Positions 26,696 to 35,036 of a stretch of 64,000 bases of DNA are shown in pieces; position 1 is the first letter of the stretch, and each line of letters opens with the position of its first letter. The stretch is from Ardenticatenales bacterium (GTDB lineage: Bacteria > Chloroflexota > Anaerolineae > Epilineales > Epilineaceae): NCBI GenBank assembly GCA_020853525.1, contig JADYYS010000024.1, forward strand, positions 1 to 64,000. The letters run 5' to 3'. Position numbers and translations under genes: made by a program. Under the pieces are notes generated by a model. It was not told where the DNA came from, searched no databases, and saw only the letters and a program-made list of their open reading frames with translations.

Positions 26696-26826
26696 CGGCG
26701 GCAGTCGGCCTCAACCTCGGCATCCTCTCGCCGACGCTGTTCGCCGTCATGGTCCTCATGGCGCTGGCAACGACGATGATGACGGGGCCGGCGGTGCGGT
26801 GGCTCCTGCGGCCGGGGGGCGTCTGA
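26692..26826 (+). pseudogene. remnant of a CPA2-type Na+/H+ antiporter C-terminal helix
   Basis: Immediately overlapping the ruvC stop is a 44-codon frame reading VGLNLGILSPTLFAVMVLMALATTMMTGPAV, then WLLRPGGV and a stop. This is the last transmembrane helix of CPA2 (Kef/NapA-type) cation/proton antiporters, where the pattern is N-G-LDLGILSPxLFxMMVLMALVTTMMTGP. The remaining roughly 350 residues of such a protein are absent; upstream in this frame is only the shadow of ruvC. I read it as the tail left by a deletion that joined ruvC to the antiporter gene. It could still be translated by coupling from ruvC through the GTG at 26692. Confidence 0.7.
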
Positions 26827-26876
26827 GGGCAACGATCGGCCGGGCGGCAGCGAGCGGGGCCGCCCATCTGAGGCCG

Positions 26877-27332
26877 CTACTTCCCGGCAGTCGTCCGAAC
26901 GATGAGCCGGCCACACCCCTCGGTTGCCAGAGGAACCTCGGCCAGGTCGATCGCAGCGGCGATCAGCGCCTCAACGTCCGGATCCGCCAACTTCCCGGAC
27001 GCCTCCACCCGGATGAAGCGGGCTTGCTTGCCCGATCCCATCAGCAGCTTCTTCGGGTCGGGCAACTGAGGTCCATGCATGAGGTACAGCCGCACGCCGT
27101 CGACGCGCGCAGCGATGGAGGCGATGCCATCCGTGGGACGCTCAGTCGGCGAATAGCCGATGACGAAGTGGCTCTTGTAGTCGTACAACAGCTCGTTGGC
27201 GGTCGGCAGCCGCTTGCGCACAGCGGCACGGACGGCGCGGATGAGCGTCTGGTCCTTGGGATCGAACTTCTCGATCAGGGATCGAAGCTGGGCCTCCGAT
27301 GTGTCCTTCGCGTCAGCGTGGCTGACTGCCAT
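26877..27332 (-). CDS. DUF1801 (YdhG-like) family protein
   Basis: The 151-residue protein contains YDYKSHFVIGYSPTERPTDGIASIAARVDGVRLYLMHGPQLPDPKKLLMGSGKQARFIRVE, typical of the DUF1801/YdhG fold, whose function is uncertain. I chose the ATG at 27332 (MAVSHADAKDT) because GGAGG stands five bases upstream; an upstream in-frame ATG at 27359 overlaps the YCII stop codon. It follows the YCII gene and is probably co-translated with it. Confidence 0.85.
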   Translation of the reverse strand: MAVSHADAKDTSEAQLRSLIEKFDPKDQTLIRAVRAAVRKRLPTANELLYDYKSHFVIGYSPTERPTDGIASIAARVDGVRLYLMHGPQLPDPKKLLMGSGKQARFIRVEASGKLADPDVEALIAAAIDLAEVPLATEGCGRLIVRTTAGK

Positions 27333-27355
27333 CTCATCCTCCAGCTTGCCCGGGG

Positions 27356-27697
27356 TCATGACTCGGGGTCGTACATGAACTCTCGGAGCTCCTGCGCGCA
27401 GCGGCAGGCGGCCGCGATCTTGGCAGCCCACTGGATCGCATCCCCGCGCGACGGCAACTCCAGGATCGTGTACCCGCCCTCGATGGTGCGGGTCTGGGGG
27501 TAGGTGGCCTCCGTCACGGTTCCGTTGCCGGAGACCATGACCGGTGGCACGCTCTCCTCGATGCCGCCACCGAAGACCCACACTCCAGCGGCCTTCGCCT
27601 CTCGCACGACGGCATGGGCGGCCGCCGATACGGCCGGGAGATCTTCGTCGGGAAAGACCATCGCGCTGCTCGGGAACGAGATCAGGTACTTCGTCAT
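27356..27697 (-). CDS. YCII-related domain protein
   Basis: The 113-residue protein begins MTKYLISFPSS and includes EAKAAGVWVFGGGIEE, TVTEATYPQTRTIEGGYTILELPSRGDAIQWAAKIAAACRCAQELREF. This matches the YCII-related (DGPF-like) family of small dimeric alpha/beta proteins of unknown function. GAGGAG precedes the ATG by eight bases; a GTG directly before it is an alternative. Such genes often accompany small sigma factors or DUF1801 genes, as the latter does here. No sigma factor is adjacent. Confidence 0.88.
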   Translation of the reverse strand: MTKYLISFPSSAMVFPDEDLPAVSAAAHAVVREAKAAGVWVFGGGIEESVPPVMVSGNGTVTEATYPQTRTIEGGYTILELPSRGDAIQWAAKIAAACRCAQELREFMYDPES

Positions 27698-28189
27698 CAC
27701 GGACTCTCCTCGCTCGCGGCGTTCTTGTGACGTGCGGGCCCGATCTTCCAGGCTCTGGCAAGTCGATAAGGAATGGGCACAGGGAGGCTTCTTGTGAGCC
27801 CTGACAGCACTGAGCTGAGCCGCCTGGCCAGGCCAAAGGATATGCTAGAACGCATGTTCGATGCAAGGCTGGTCAGGTCGGCCACGACCAGCCGATACCC
27901 GATGTCCAGCTCGTTCCCCGCGAGCACAGCCCCGTGCCGCTCCGCCCATGCCCCCGACACTAGTACCCCGTCACATCTCGATTTGCGGACGACGAACCCC
28001 CGGCAGCTAAAGCTGGCCGGCTGGTGGCCTTCGGCCATTGCGCCCGCCTTCGCGGGCGCTTCGGACTTCTGGGTGCCCGCGAAGGCGGGCACCATGGCGG
28101 CCCGCCAGGGACGCCTGCAGCCGGCCAGCTTTAGCTGCCGGTGGTTCGTCGTCCGCAAATCGAGATGTGACGGGCTACCAGGACGCGGA
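27698..28189. other. intergenic region with inverted-repeat element
   Basis: No credible gene lies in these 492 bases. The part near 27700-27960 should hold the promoter for the YCII-DUF1801 pair, but I see no clear -35/-10 match. The rest is the inverted-repeat element at 27968-28173. Confidence 0.55.
27968..28173. mobile_element. 206-bp MITE-like inverted-repeat element with nested palindrome
   Basis: Terminal arms of 56 bases (27968-28023 and 28118-28173) are complementary at 55 positions and begin CCGTCACATCTCGATTTGCG. Inside, a second inverted repeat of 16 bases (28042-28057 and 28075-28090, GCCCGCCTTCGCGGGC) flanks a short spacer. There is no room for a transposase. Sequences beyond the arms (TAGTACC on the left, the complement of TGGTAGC on the right) are also similar, so the element may be a few bases longer. 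Looks like a non-autonomous element or a composite of REP-like hairpins. It ends 16 bases from the stop of the membrane protein gene and could terminate its transcript. Confidence 0.75.
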
Positions 28190-28627
28190 TCACTTTCTCC
28201 GCCCGCTCACCCATCGCCCCGCAAACCACGCCGCCGGCACGGTCAGCAGCGCCGCCGCCCACATCCACGCCGGGTGCGTGAGGCCGGGATTCATCAGGTT
28301 TGCGACGCTGGCCACGGCCAGCAGCAGCCCGACGATCCCGCCGTCCACGTCCGCACGCGCGCCGCCGAGCCGGCCGGCCACGGCGCCGCCGGCGATCGCG
28401 CCGAGGATCCAGGCGGCGCCGACGACGGCGAACGCGGCGAACGGCAGCGTGGCGGTGTATGCGCCGAGGGCCTCGGGGTTGCTGAAGTCCATGCCGGCCG
28501 GGGGCGGGAAGAGGAACACGTTGACGCCTTCCACCAGGGCGACGACGAGGCCGCCGGCGATCAGGCCGGAGATGACGGCGACGCCGCTCCGGGCGACCGG
28601 GGACAGCTTGGACAGCGCGTTGGGCAT
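28190..28627 (-). CDS. small four-helix membrane protein behind a LexA-like operator
   Basis: A 145-residue protein with four hydrophobic segments (about 14-33, 58-84, 95-112 and 117-136), ending GRWVSGRRK. I do not recognise a named family. AGGAG lies nine bases before the ATG. Its promoter (28662-28690) has a LexA-box-like palindrome in the spacer, suggesting induction after DNA damage. It is divergent from the MOSC gene. Confidence 0.75.
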   Translation of the reverse strand: MPNALSKLSPVARSGVAVISGLIAGGLVVALVEGVNVFLFPPPAGMDFSNPEALGAYTATLPFAAFAVVGAAWILGAIAGGAVAGRLGGARADVDGGIVGLLLAVASVANLMNPGLTHPAWMWAAALLTVPAAWFAGRWVSGRRK

Positions 28628-28661
28628 CGGGATCGACTCCTGGATTGGCCTGTGGGCGCAG

Positions 28662-28690
28662 AGTCTACCGAACAGGTGTTCAGCGGTCAA
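28662..28690 (-). promoter_or_regulatory. promoter with LexA/SOS-box-like operator in the spacer
   Basis: On the minus strand, TTGACC (28690-28685) and TAGACT (28667-28662) are 17 bases apart. The spacer holds CGAACAGGTGTTC (28669-28681), which fits the Gram-positive-type LexA box CGAACRNRYGTTC at every position. A bound repressor would block RNA polymerase. A second palindrome, GTCAAGCGCTTGAC at 28686-28699, overlaps the -35. Confidence 0.6.
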
Positions 28691-28792
28691 GCGCTTGACG
28701 GGCCGCTTGGATCGTCGACGTGACGCGCCCACTGCACGTACACTTGCGCGGCAGCGACCGACCCCGCGTGACACCCTGCGGAGCGAACCCCG

Positions 28793-29335
28793 ATGGACTG
28801 CACCGTCACCGCCGTGAGCGCCAGCGCCACGCACACCCTCGCCAAGTCGAACCAGCCCGTCGTCCGTCTCGTCGCCGGCCTCGGCGTCGAAGGCGATGCG
28901 CACAATGGCCTGACCGTGAAGCACCGCTCGCGCGTGGCGCGCGACCCGGATCAGCCGAACCGGCGCCAGGTCCACCTGATCCACGCCGAGCTGCACGACG
29001 AGCTCCGCGCCGCCGGATTCGACGTCGTGGCCGGGCAGATGGGCGAGAACGTGACGACGCGCGGGATCGACCTCCTCGGCCTGCCGCAGGGCGCGCGGCT
29101 CCACCTCGGGGCGGAGGCGATCGTCGAGGTCACCGGGCTCCGCAGCCCGTGTTCCCAGCTGGACAAGGTCCGGCCCGGCCTGATGGCCGCCTGCGTCGGC
29201 CGCGACGCCGCCGGCGCCGTCGTGCGCAAGGCCGGGGTGATGGGCATCGTCGTCGCGGGCGGCGAGGTTCGACCGGGCGACGCCGTGCGCGTCGAATGGC
29301 CGGCGGGGGAACGGCGGGCGCTCGAGCCGGTGTGA
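28793..29335 (+). CDS. MOSC domain protein
   Basis: The 180-residue protein spans a MOSC domain: GLGVEGDAHNG near the start, RRQVHLIHAELHDEL, GQMGENVTTRGIDL, GARLHLGAEAIVEVTGLRSPCSQLD and GVMGIVVAGGEVRPGDAV. The Cys in RSPC is the conserved residue thought to bind sulfur or the molybdenum cofactor. MOSC proteins (YiiM-like) handle molybdenum-cofactor-linked sulfur transfer or reduction of N-hydroxylated compounds. GGAG lies nine bases before the ATG. Confidence 0.93.
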   Translation: MDCTVTAVSASATHTLAKSNQPVVRLVAGLGVEGDAHNGLTVKHRSRVARDPDQPNRRQVHLIHAELHDELRAAGFDVVAGQMGENVTTRGIDLLGLPQGARLHLGAEAIVEVTGLRSPCSQLDKVRPGLMAACVGRDAAGAVVRKAGVMGIVVAGGEVRPGDAVRVEWPAGERRALEPV

Positions 29336-29501
29336 TGCCGGCCTGTCGCATTGTTGTCTCCCGTCTGCCGCCGCTCCCGCACCTTTCGGCCACGTCATAA
29401 CGTTGTAATCCGCGAACGTTCGTCTGGCACGCCTCGTCTCGGCCAGCAACGGGTTCGCGCGTGCGACTTCTGCCCGCCCGGACCGACACGGAGAATACGA
29501 T

Positions 29502-32500
29502 ATGCGCCCCACCGCCCGGCCACCCCACCGCCGGCGAATGCCCACGTCCCTCACGATCACGACGTTGGCCGCGAGCCTTGCGCTCGGGCTGGGCGTCGGC
29601 CTTGCGCACGAACCGACCGCGCATGCCCAGGCGCCGGCCGTCGGGATGACCGCGGTCGGCGAGGACATCCTCTACCAGCGCGCCGCCCTGTCCTCCAAGG
29701 GCGCGGACGTGGCGCTGGGCGACCTGGACGGCGACGGCGATCTCGACGCCTACGTCGGCGTCCTGGCCGACTGCTTTGCGTGCGATCCGGCGAACCGTGT
29801 CTGGCTCGGCGACGGGCAGGGGCGCTTCGTCGATTCCGGCCAGCGGCTCGGCACCGAGAGCACATGGGGCGTGGCGCTGGCCGACGTCGACGCGGACGGC
29901 GATCTGGACGCGCTGGACGCGAACCATGGCGCCCCGCCGAAGAACGAGGGCAATAGGCTCTGGCTGAACGACGGGCGCGGGCGCTTCACGGACTCCGGCC
30001 AACAGCTCGGCGGGCAGGTCGCGATGGACGTCGCCGCCGGCGACGTCGACGGCGACGGCGACATCGACGCGGTGTTCGGCAACTACGGCACGAGCGACAT
30101 CTGGCTGAACGACGGCCGCGGCCGGTTCACCCTGTCGCCCAATCAGCCGATCGGGTCGATCCGAACGAACGCCGTCGTCCTCGTCGACCTCGACAAGGAC
30201 GGCGACCTCGATCTCGTCAAGGCGAACACGGGTTACGATCACGTCTATTGGAACGACGGCAAGGGCGTGTTCACCGACAGCGGCCAGCGCCTCGGCGAGA
30301 TCCACGACTGCGGCGACGGCCCAGCGACGCAGGATGCCGCGGTCGGGGACCTCGACGGCGACGGGGATCTCGACATCCTGGCGGTGAACGGCGGCACGCA
30401 CACGCGTGCCGGAGGGTGGCCAGGCGAGACCGTCAACGACGTATTCCTGGCCGAACCCGACCCCGCCAGCCCAGGCCGAATGCGCTACGTCGACACGCAG
30501 CAGCGCCTCGGCAACGCGTTCAGCTTCGGCGTCTCGCTGCACGACTTCGACGGCGACGGCGACCTCGACGCATTTATCGCCAACTCGAACATCTGCGGCG
30601 CGGCGAACGAGGTCTGGTGGAACAACGGCCGGGGCCGGTTCACCGACTCGGGCCAGCGGCTCGGCTGGGAGAACAGCTGGGAGGTCGCGCTAGGCGACTT
30701 CGACCGCGACGGTGACATGGACGCCTTCGTCCCGAACTACGGCCCGGCGCCGGACGCGGTCTGCCGCTTCGAGGAGGGCTCGCCGCCCGAGATCTGGATC
30801 AACGACGGCGCCGGCCGCGCCTGGCACGAGCAGATCGAGCGCGACATCCCCGCCCTGCGCCAGGGCTTCGAGCGCTCGATGGACGCGCGTCTGGGCGACC
30901 TGAACGGCGACGGCATCCTGGACGCCTTCGTCGGCAACCGGGGCAACGAGGACCCATACCCGACCGGCCGGACGGCGTGCGACCGCGGCTTCCCGACGAA
31001 CGTCGACCCTGCGACCCGCGCGCCGAACACGGTCTGGTTCGGCAACGGCAAGGGCGCGTTCGCCGACAGCGGCCAGCGCCTCGGCAACGCCGACACGCGC
31101 GGCGTCGACCTGGGCGACGTCGACCGCGACGGCGACCTCGACGCCGTCGTGGCGAACTTTGAGCCGGTCGGGGGCTCCCCGGTCAGCGAGGTCTGGCTGA
31201 ACGACGGCCGCGGCCGGTTCACGGACAGCGGCCTGCGGCTCAGCAACTCGCGGACGATGACCGTTCGCCTCGGCGACCTCGACGGCGACGGCGATCTGGA
31301 CGCCTACTTCGGCAACACGGACGTCGACTACGTCTACCGCAACGACACGTCCGGCGGCGTCGTGCGCTTTACCGACACGGGCCAACGGCTCGGCGCGCCG
31401 CACGCGGGCGGCAACGGCCCGAACACCGAGGACATCGAGCTGTACGATCTGGACGGCGACGGCGATCTGGATGTGTTCGAGACATGCGAGGGCATCCACG
31501 CCGGCGAGAACGGCAACCGCGTGATGTTCAACGACGGCCGCGGCTTCTTCGCCGATTCCGGCCAACGCCTCGGTGCCGGCTATGCGTTCGACGCAGCGCT
31601 GTACGACTTCGACGGCGACGGCGACCTCGACGCGTTCGTCGGCCTGTCGGCGATCTGCGGCGCGCCCAACGAGGTCTGGCTGAACGACGGCCGCGGCCGG
31701 TTCGTCGATTCCGGCCAGCGTCTGGGCATGGAGAACACGTTCGGCGTCGCCCTCGGCGACTTCAACTGCGACGGCTTCATGGATGTCTTCGCCGCCAACG
31801 CCTCGTACGCCAAAGTCCCCGGCGTCACGTGCCCCGTCGCCTGCCCCGTCGATCGCCACGACACCGTCTGGCTCGGCAACGGCGACGGCACGTTCCGCGA
31901 CGCCGGCTGGCGGATCGGCGACTTCACGAGCCAGGCCGTCGTCACCGGCGACCTCGACAACGACGGCGACACGGACGCCTACGTGGCCCATTCGGGCCGC
32001 TGCGGCCTGCCGAACACGGCCTACCTGAGCAACTGCGTCGCCGGCCCGCTGACGACACCCGCCACCCCGCCGCCGCCGACCGCGACCCCCGTGCCACCCA
32101 CGTCGACGCCTGTCCCGCCGTCGCCCACGCCGATTGGCCCGCCGACGTCGACGCCTGTCCCGCCGACAGCGACGCCGGTGCAGCCGCCGACGTCGACGCC
32201 TGTCCCGCCGACGCCCACGCCGGTACAGTCGACATCGACGCCCGTCCCGCCGTCGCCCACGCCGATCGGCCCGCCGACATCGACGCCGGTGCCGCCGACG
32301 GCCACGCCGGTGCCGCCGACTCCGACACCCGTCCCGCCGACGCCGACAACACCGATTGGGCCGCCGACATCGACGCCCGTCCCGCCGACGTCGACGCCGG
32401 TACAGTCGACAGCGACGCTCGTCCCGCCGTCGGCCACGCCGCTTGGCCCGCCGACGTCGACGCCGGTGCCGCCGACGGCCACGCCGGTGCCGCCGACATC

Positions 32501-33392
32501 GACGCCGGTGCAGTCGACGTCGACGCCCGTCCCGCCGACACCGACGCCACCGATCGACCCGCCGACGGCCACGCCCGTCCCGCCGTCGCCGACACCGACG
32601 CCTTTCGGTCCGCCGAGCGCCACGCCGACGCCGTTGCCACCGACGCCGACGCCGGTCGACCCGCCGACGTCGACACCGACATCGCCCGGCCCGCCGAGCG
32701 CGACGCCGACGCCGACGCCCGCGCCGCCGACGGCCACACCGATCCTGCCGTCGGCGACACCGACGCCGCTCGATCCTCCGACGTCGACACCGACATCGTC
32801 CGGCCCGCCAAGCGCGACGCCGACGCCGTTGCCGCCGTCGCCGACCCCGACGCCGCTCGGTCCGCCGACCGCGACGCCGACGCCCTTCCTCCAGACGCCC
32901 ACACCGACGCCCGTGCCGGCCACCGTGACGCCGACGGCGACATCCGTCCTCCAAACATCGACGCCTGTGCCGCCCAGCGTGACGCCGACGGCGACGCCGT
33001 TCCTCCAAACGCCGACGCCGAGCCCGAGCGCAACGAACGGCGGGCCGACCTCGACCCCGCAGGGCACGCCGACGCCCGGCGGGACGGCGACGCGGACCGT
33101 CACCCCGCCGCCGTCCGCCACGCCGACGGGCACGCCGCTGGCGAACATCTGCGTCTGCTGGGTCGCCCTCCAGAAGCTGCCGCAGAGCGTCATCGACGAG
33201 GCGAAGGCCCATCCGGAGCGCTTCTACGGCTGGGGGCTGCCGCACGACCTGAACAAGCCGGTCAGCTGGACGAACCCGTTGCGGACGTGCCTGAGCATCC
33301 ACAAGCCGAACCTGGCCTACCACCCGATCTGGAACAGCGCGTACTGGGCGGCGATCTGCCCGCCGGGCAGCCACTGTCCGCCGCGCAATTGA
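29502..33392 (+). CDS. secreted FG-GAP/VCBS repeat protein with Thr-Pro stalk and Cys/Trp-rich C-terminus
   Basis: A 1296-residue protein. GGAG lies eight bases before the ATG. A signal peptide ([24 protein letters not shown]) is followed by about 14 FG-GAP/VCBS-type repeats up to residue 840. Each has a calcium-loop DxDxDGDxD ([11 protein letters not shown] and variants) and a [17 protein letters not shown]-type segment, so an integrin-like beta-propeller or double propeller with bound calcium is likely. A Thr-Pro/Ser stalk covers about 853-1211. The last 80 residues, starting [21 protein letters not shown] and ending [11 protein letters not shown], form a compact Cys/Trp-rich domain I do not recognise. 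A hairpin follows the stop. Confidence 0.9.
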   Translation: MRPTARPPHRRRMPTSLTITTLAASLALGLGVGLAHEPTAHAQAPAVGMTAVGEDILYQRAALSSKGADVALGDLDGDGDLDAYVGVLADCFACDPANRVWLGDGQGRFVDSGQRLGTESTWGVALADVDADGDLDALDANHGAPPKNEGNRLWLNDGRGRFTDSGQQLGGQVAMDVAAGDVDGDGDIDAVFGNYGTSDIWLNDGRGRFTLSPNQPIGSIRTNAVVLVDLDKDGDLDLVKANTGYDHVYWNDGKGVFTDSGQRLGEIHDCGDGPATQDAAVGDLDGDGDLDILAVNGGTHTRAGGWPGETVNDVFLAEPDPASPGRMRYVDTQQRLGNAFSFGVSLHDFDGDGDLDAFIANSNICGAANEVWWNNGRGRFTDSGQRLGWENSWEVALGDFDRDGDMDAFVPNYGPAPDAVCRFEEGSPPEIWINDGAGRAWHEQIERDIPALRQGFERSMDARLGDLNGDGILDAFVGNRGNEDPYPTGRTACDRGFPTNVDPATRAPNTVWFGNGKGAFADSGQRLGNADTRGVDLGDVDRDGDLDAVVANFEPVGGSPVSEVWLNDGRGRFTDSGLRLSNSRTMTVRLGDLDGDGDLDAYFGNTDVDYVYRNDTSGGVVRFTDTGQRLGAPHAGGNGPNTEDIELYDLDGDGDLDVFETCEGIHAGENGNRVMFNDGRGFFADSGQRLGAGYAFDAALYDFDGDGDLDAFVGLSAICGAPNEVWLNDGRGRFVDSGQRLGMENTFGVALGDFNCDGFMDVFAANASYAKVPGVTCPVACPVDRHDTVWLGNGDGTFRDAGWRIGDFTSQAVVTGDLDNDGDTDAYVAHSGRCGLPNTAYLSNCVAGPLTTPATPPPPTATPVPPTSTPVPPSPTPIGPPTSTPVPPTATPVQPPTSTPVPPTPTPVQSTSTPVPPSPTPIGPPTSTPVPPTATPVPPTPTPVPPTPTTPIGPPTSTPVPPTSTPVQSTATLVPPSATPLGPPTSTPVPPTATPVPPTSTPVQSTSTPVPPTPTPPIDPPTATPVPPSPTPTPFGPPSATPTPLPPTPTPVDPPTSTPTSPGPPSATPTPTPAPPTATPILPSATPTPLDPPTSTPTSSGPPSATPTPLPPSPTPTPLGPPTATPTPFLQTPTPTPVPATVTPTATSVLQTSTPVPPSVTPTATPFLQTPTPSPSATNGGPTSTPQGTPTPGGTATRTVTPPPSATPTGTPLANICVCWVALQKLPQSVIDEAKAHPERFYGWGLPHDLNKPVSWTNPLRTCLSIHKPNLAYHPIWNSAYWAAICPPGSHCPPRN
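32059..33135 (+). repeat. Thr-Pro/Ser stalk-coding low-complexity repeat
   Basis: About 1.1 kb of CCGACG/GTCGACGCC-like repeats encodes [24 protein letters not shown] and related units, about 360 residues. Several 18-24 base sub-repeats recur almost unchanged, a sign of recent internal duplication. Confidence 0.88.
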
Positions 33393-33395
33393 CAC

Positions 33396-33435
33396 GTCGC
33401 CCGGTCCTCTCGCTTCAGCGCGAGGACCGGGCGAC
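33396..33435 (+). terminator. hairpin after the FG-GAP gene
   Basis: Arms GTCGCCCGGTCCTC and its complement are extended by three more pairs after one mismatch around a TTCA loop. It begins four bases after the stop codon and lies just before the next ATG. No T run follows. Confidence 0.5.
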
Positions 33436-33447
33436 GATCGCCGCGGC

Positions 33448-34395
33448 ATGACCGTCGAGGAAGCCGTCACCGTCTTTGCGCGCGGCTTCACGTTCGGCCG
33501 GAGCTTCACGCACCCGTTCGTCGCGACGCACGTCGTACCCGGCCTCTGGGTGCTGAGCGATGCGCCGCGGCATGTCGGCGAATACCGGGGCGACGAGGTC
33601 ATCGCCTACGACACGGACAGCCATGGTCTGGGCGCCGAGGACGTGCACGCGCTGGCCCGGCGGTATGCGCGGGCGCGCTTCACGTTGGGCGTGGTGCGGG
33701 ACCTGGCGACGGCGGACGGCGGTGCGGACAGCGATGCGGCCGGAGGCGCGGAGGGCGGAGCGGACAGAGGTGCGCGCGCCGTGTTCAAGGGGCTCGGCTA
33801 TCGGCTGATCGCCGCCGAATCGCTCATGGTGCGCGATCTGGGCGGCCGCGACGACGATCGTGTCGACGGCCGCGACGGCGGCCGCGACGGCGGCCGCGAC
33901 GGCGACCCCATCGACGGCGACAACCACGACCGCCGCGACGAACGCCACGGCCTCGCGCCGGGCCATGCGTCATCGCCTGCCGCGCCGCGCCCCGTCGCCG
34001 GCGATCCGCGGATCACCGTCGCCCGCGTCACCACCGTCGCCGCGGCCGTCCGCTTGGCCAAGGCGGCCCGTCGGCGGCAGATCCTGCCCGAACACCTGAC
34101 GGCCGACCCGCCGCCGATGCGCAGCTTCATCGCGCTGGACGGCGCTCTGCCGATCGGTTGGGTGAGCAGCGTCGTCGTGGGCGAGCACACGTGGTGCAGC
34201 AACCTGTTCGTCACGGCGCCGTACCGGCGGCGCGGCATCGGCGGCGCGCTCATGCGCCGGATGCTGGCGGACGACGCCGTCGCGGGCAGCCGGGCAAACG
34301 TGCTGCTCGCCAGCCGCACCGGCGCGCTGCTCTACCCGACCGTGGGCTATCGGGCGATCGGCGAGCTGCTGATCTTCACGCCGCCGAGGCGTTGA
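33448..34395 (+). CDS. GNAT acetyltransferase, probable double-lobe protein with Arg/Asp/Gly repeat linker
   Basis: A 315-residue protein. The C-terminal part (about 185-313) is a clear GNAT: FIALDGALPIGWVSSVVVGEHTWCSNLFVTAPYRRRGIGGALMRRML, then SRTGALLYPTVGYRAIGE. The N-terminal 130 residues end in AVFKGLGYRLIAAESLMVRDL, which resembles the end of a second, degenerate GNAT fold. Between them is a hydrophilic linker with GRDGGRDGGRDGD repeats coded by a 12-base unit (33840-33906). Substrate unknown. There is no ribosome-binding site at the ATG, which follows the hairpin of the upstream gene. Confidence 0.8.
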   Translation: MTVEEAVTVFARGFTFGRSFTHPFVATHVVPGLWVLSDAPRHVGEYRGDEVIAYDTDSHGLGAEDVHALARRYARARFTLGVVRDLATADGGADSDAAGGAEGGADRGARAVFKGLGYRLIAAESLMVRDLGGRDDDRVDGRDGGRDGGRDGDPIDGDNHDRRDERHGLAPGHASSPAAPRPVAGDPRITVARVTTVAAAVRLAKAARRRQILPEHLTADPPPMRSFIALDGALPIGWVSSVVVGEHTWCSNLFVTAPYRRRGIGGALMRRMLADDAVAGSRANVLLASRTGALLYPTVGYRAIGELLIFTPPRR

Positions 34396-34420
34396 CCGGC
34401 ACGCCGCGCGAACCTATCCT
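34392..34420 (+). promoter_or_regulatory. sigma-70-type promoter for the DinB-family gene
   Basis: TTGACC (34392-34397) overlaps the stop of the upstream gene and is separated by 17 bases from TATCCT (34415-34420). A transcript would start near 34427, about 31 bases before the ATG. Confidence 0.5.
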
Positions 34421-34457
34421 TGCCCCCTTGTCCCGCCCCGCCGCCAGGAGAGCCACA

Positions 34458-34970
34458 ATGGACGCGATCACGCTTCTGAAGTCCGCATTCGACAACGCCC
34501 ACAACTGGTTCGCCGGCACCGTCGCCGACGTCACCGCCGAGCAGGCGAACGCGCTGCCGGCCGGCCGCGCCCACCCGATCGCGTCGCAGATGGCGCACGT
34601 GGCGCACAGCGAGGACGCCATGATCGGCACGCTGACCGGCCAGCCGCCGCTGTGGGAGCGCGAGGGCTACGGCGAGCGGCTCGGCCTGCCGATGCTCTTC
34701 AGCCAGACGAGCGAGAGCTCGCGCGCCTACCAAGTCGCGCCGGCCGACCTGGCGGACTACACCAAGGCGGTCTTCGCCCAGACCGACGCCTACGTGTCCA
34801 GCCTCACGCCGGAAGACCTCGACCGCCCGATCGACTTCACGAGCTGGGGTCTCGGCCACATGCCGCTCGGCAACGTCCTCACCGGCATGCTGCTGGGCAA
34901 CACGTTCGCCCATACGGGCGAGATCTCCGCGCTCAAGGGGACGCAAGGGCTGCAGGGGTATCCGTTCTAA
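34458..34970 (+). CDS. DinB superfamily protein
   Basis: A 170-residue four-helix protein. It starts MDAITLLKSAFDNAHNWFAGTVADVTAEQANALP and has HPIASQMAHVAHSEDAMI and LLGNTFAHTGEISALKG, giving the histidines of the DinB/YfiT metal site (AHxxHSE and a C-terminal HxxE). DinB-like proteins include thiol S-transferases, for example with bacillithiol or mycothiol; the substrate here is unknown. AGGAG lies seven bases before the ATG. The gene ends opposite the S9 peptidase gene with a repeat in between. Confidence 0.85.
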   Translation: MDAITLLKSAFDNAHNWFAGTVADVTAEQANALPAGRAHPIASQMAHVAHSEDAMIGTLTGQPPLWEREGYGERLGLPMLFSQTSESSRAYQVAPADLADYTKAVFAQTDAYVSSLTPEDLDRPIDFTSWGLGHMPLGNVLTGMLLGNTFAHTGEISALKGTQGLQGYPF

Positions 34971-34975
34971 CGTAG

Positions 34976-35027
34976 GGGCGACGCATGCGTCGCCCTCGCA
35001 TGCGTCGCCCATGCATGCGTCGCCATG
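34976..35027. repeat. GTAGGGGC palindrome with tandemly triplicated half
   Basis: The palindrome at 34976-34995 (identical to that after ftsK) begins just after the DinB stop. Its right half is repeated in a 15-base tandem array, GCATGCGTCGCC plus three bases, at 34983-34997, 34998-35012 and 35013-35027. It separates two convergent genes and may serve both as terminator. Confidence 0.75.
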
Positions 35028-35036
35028 TCGCGGCGA

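Noticed and set aside
26207-26826. CRISPR or integrase features near ruvC
   Set aside because: The repeats here are palindromes of the GTAGGGGC family with no regular spacers, and no integrase or cas gene is present.
27773-28723. Open frames running through the 206-bp inverted-repeat element
   Set aside because: They read across hairpin arms in both orientations (giving SFSCRWFVVRKSRCDG-type peptides), which is typical of palindromic elements and not of genes.
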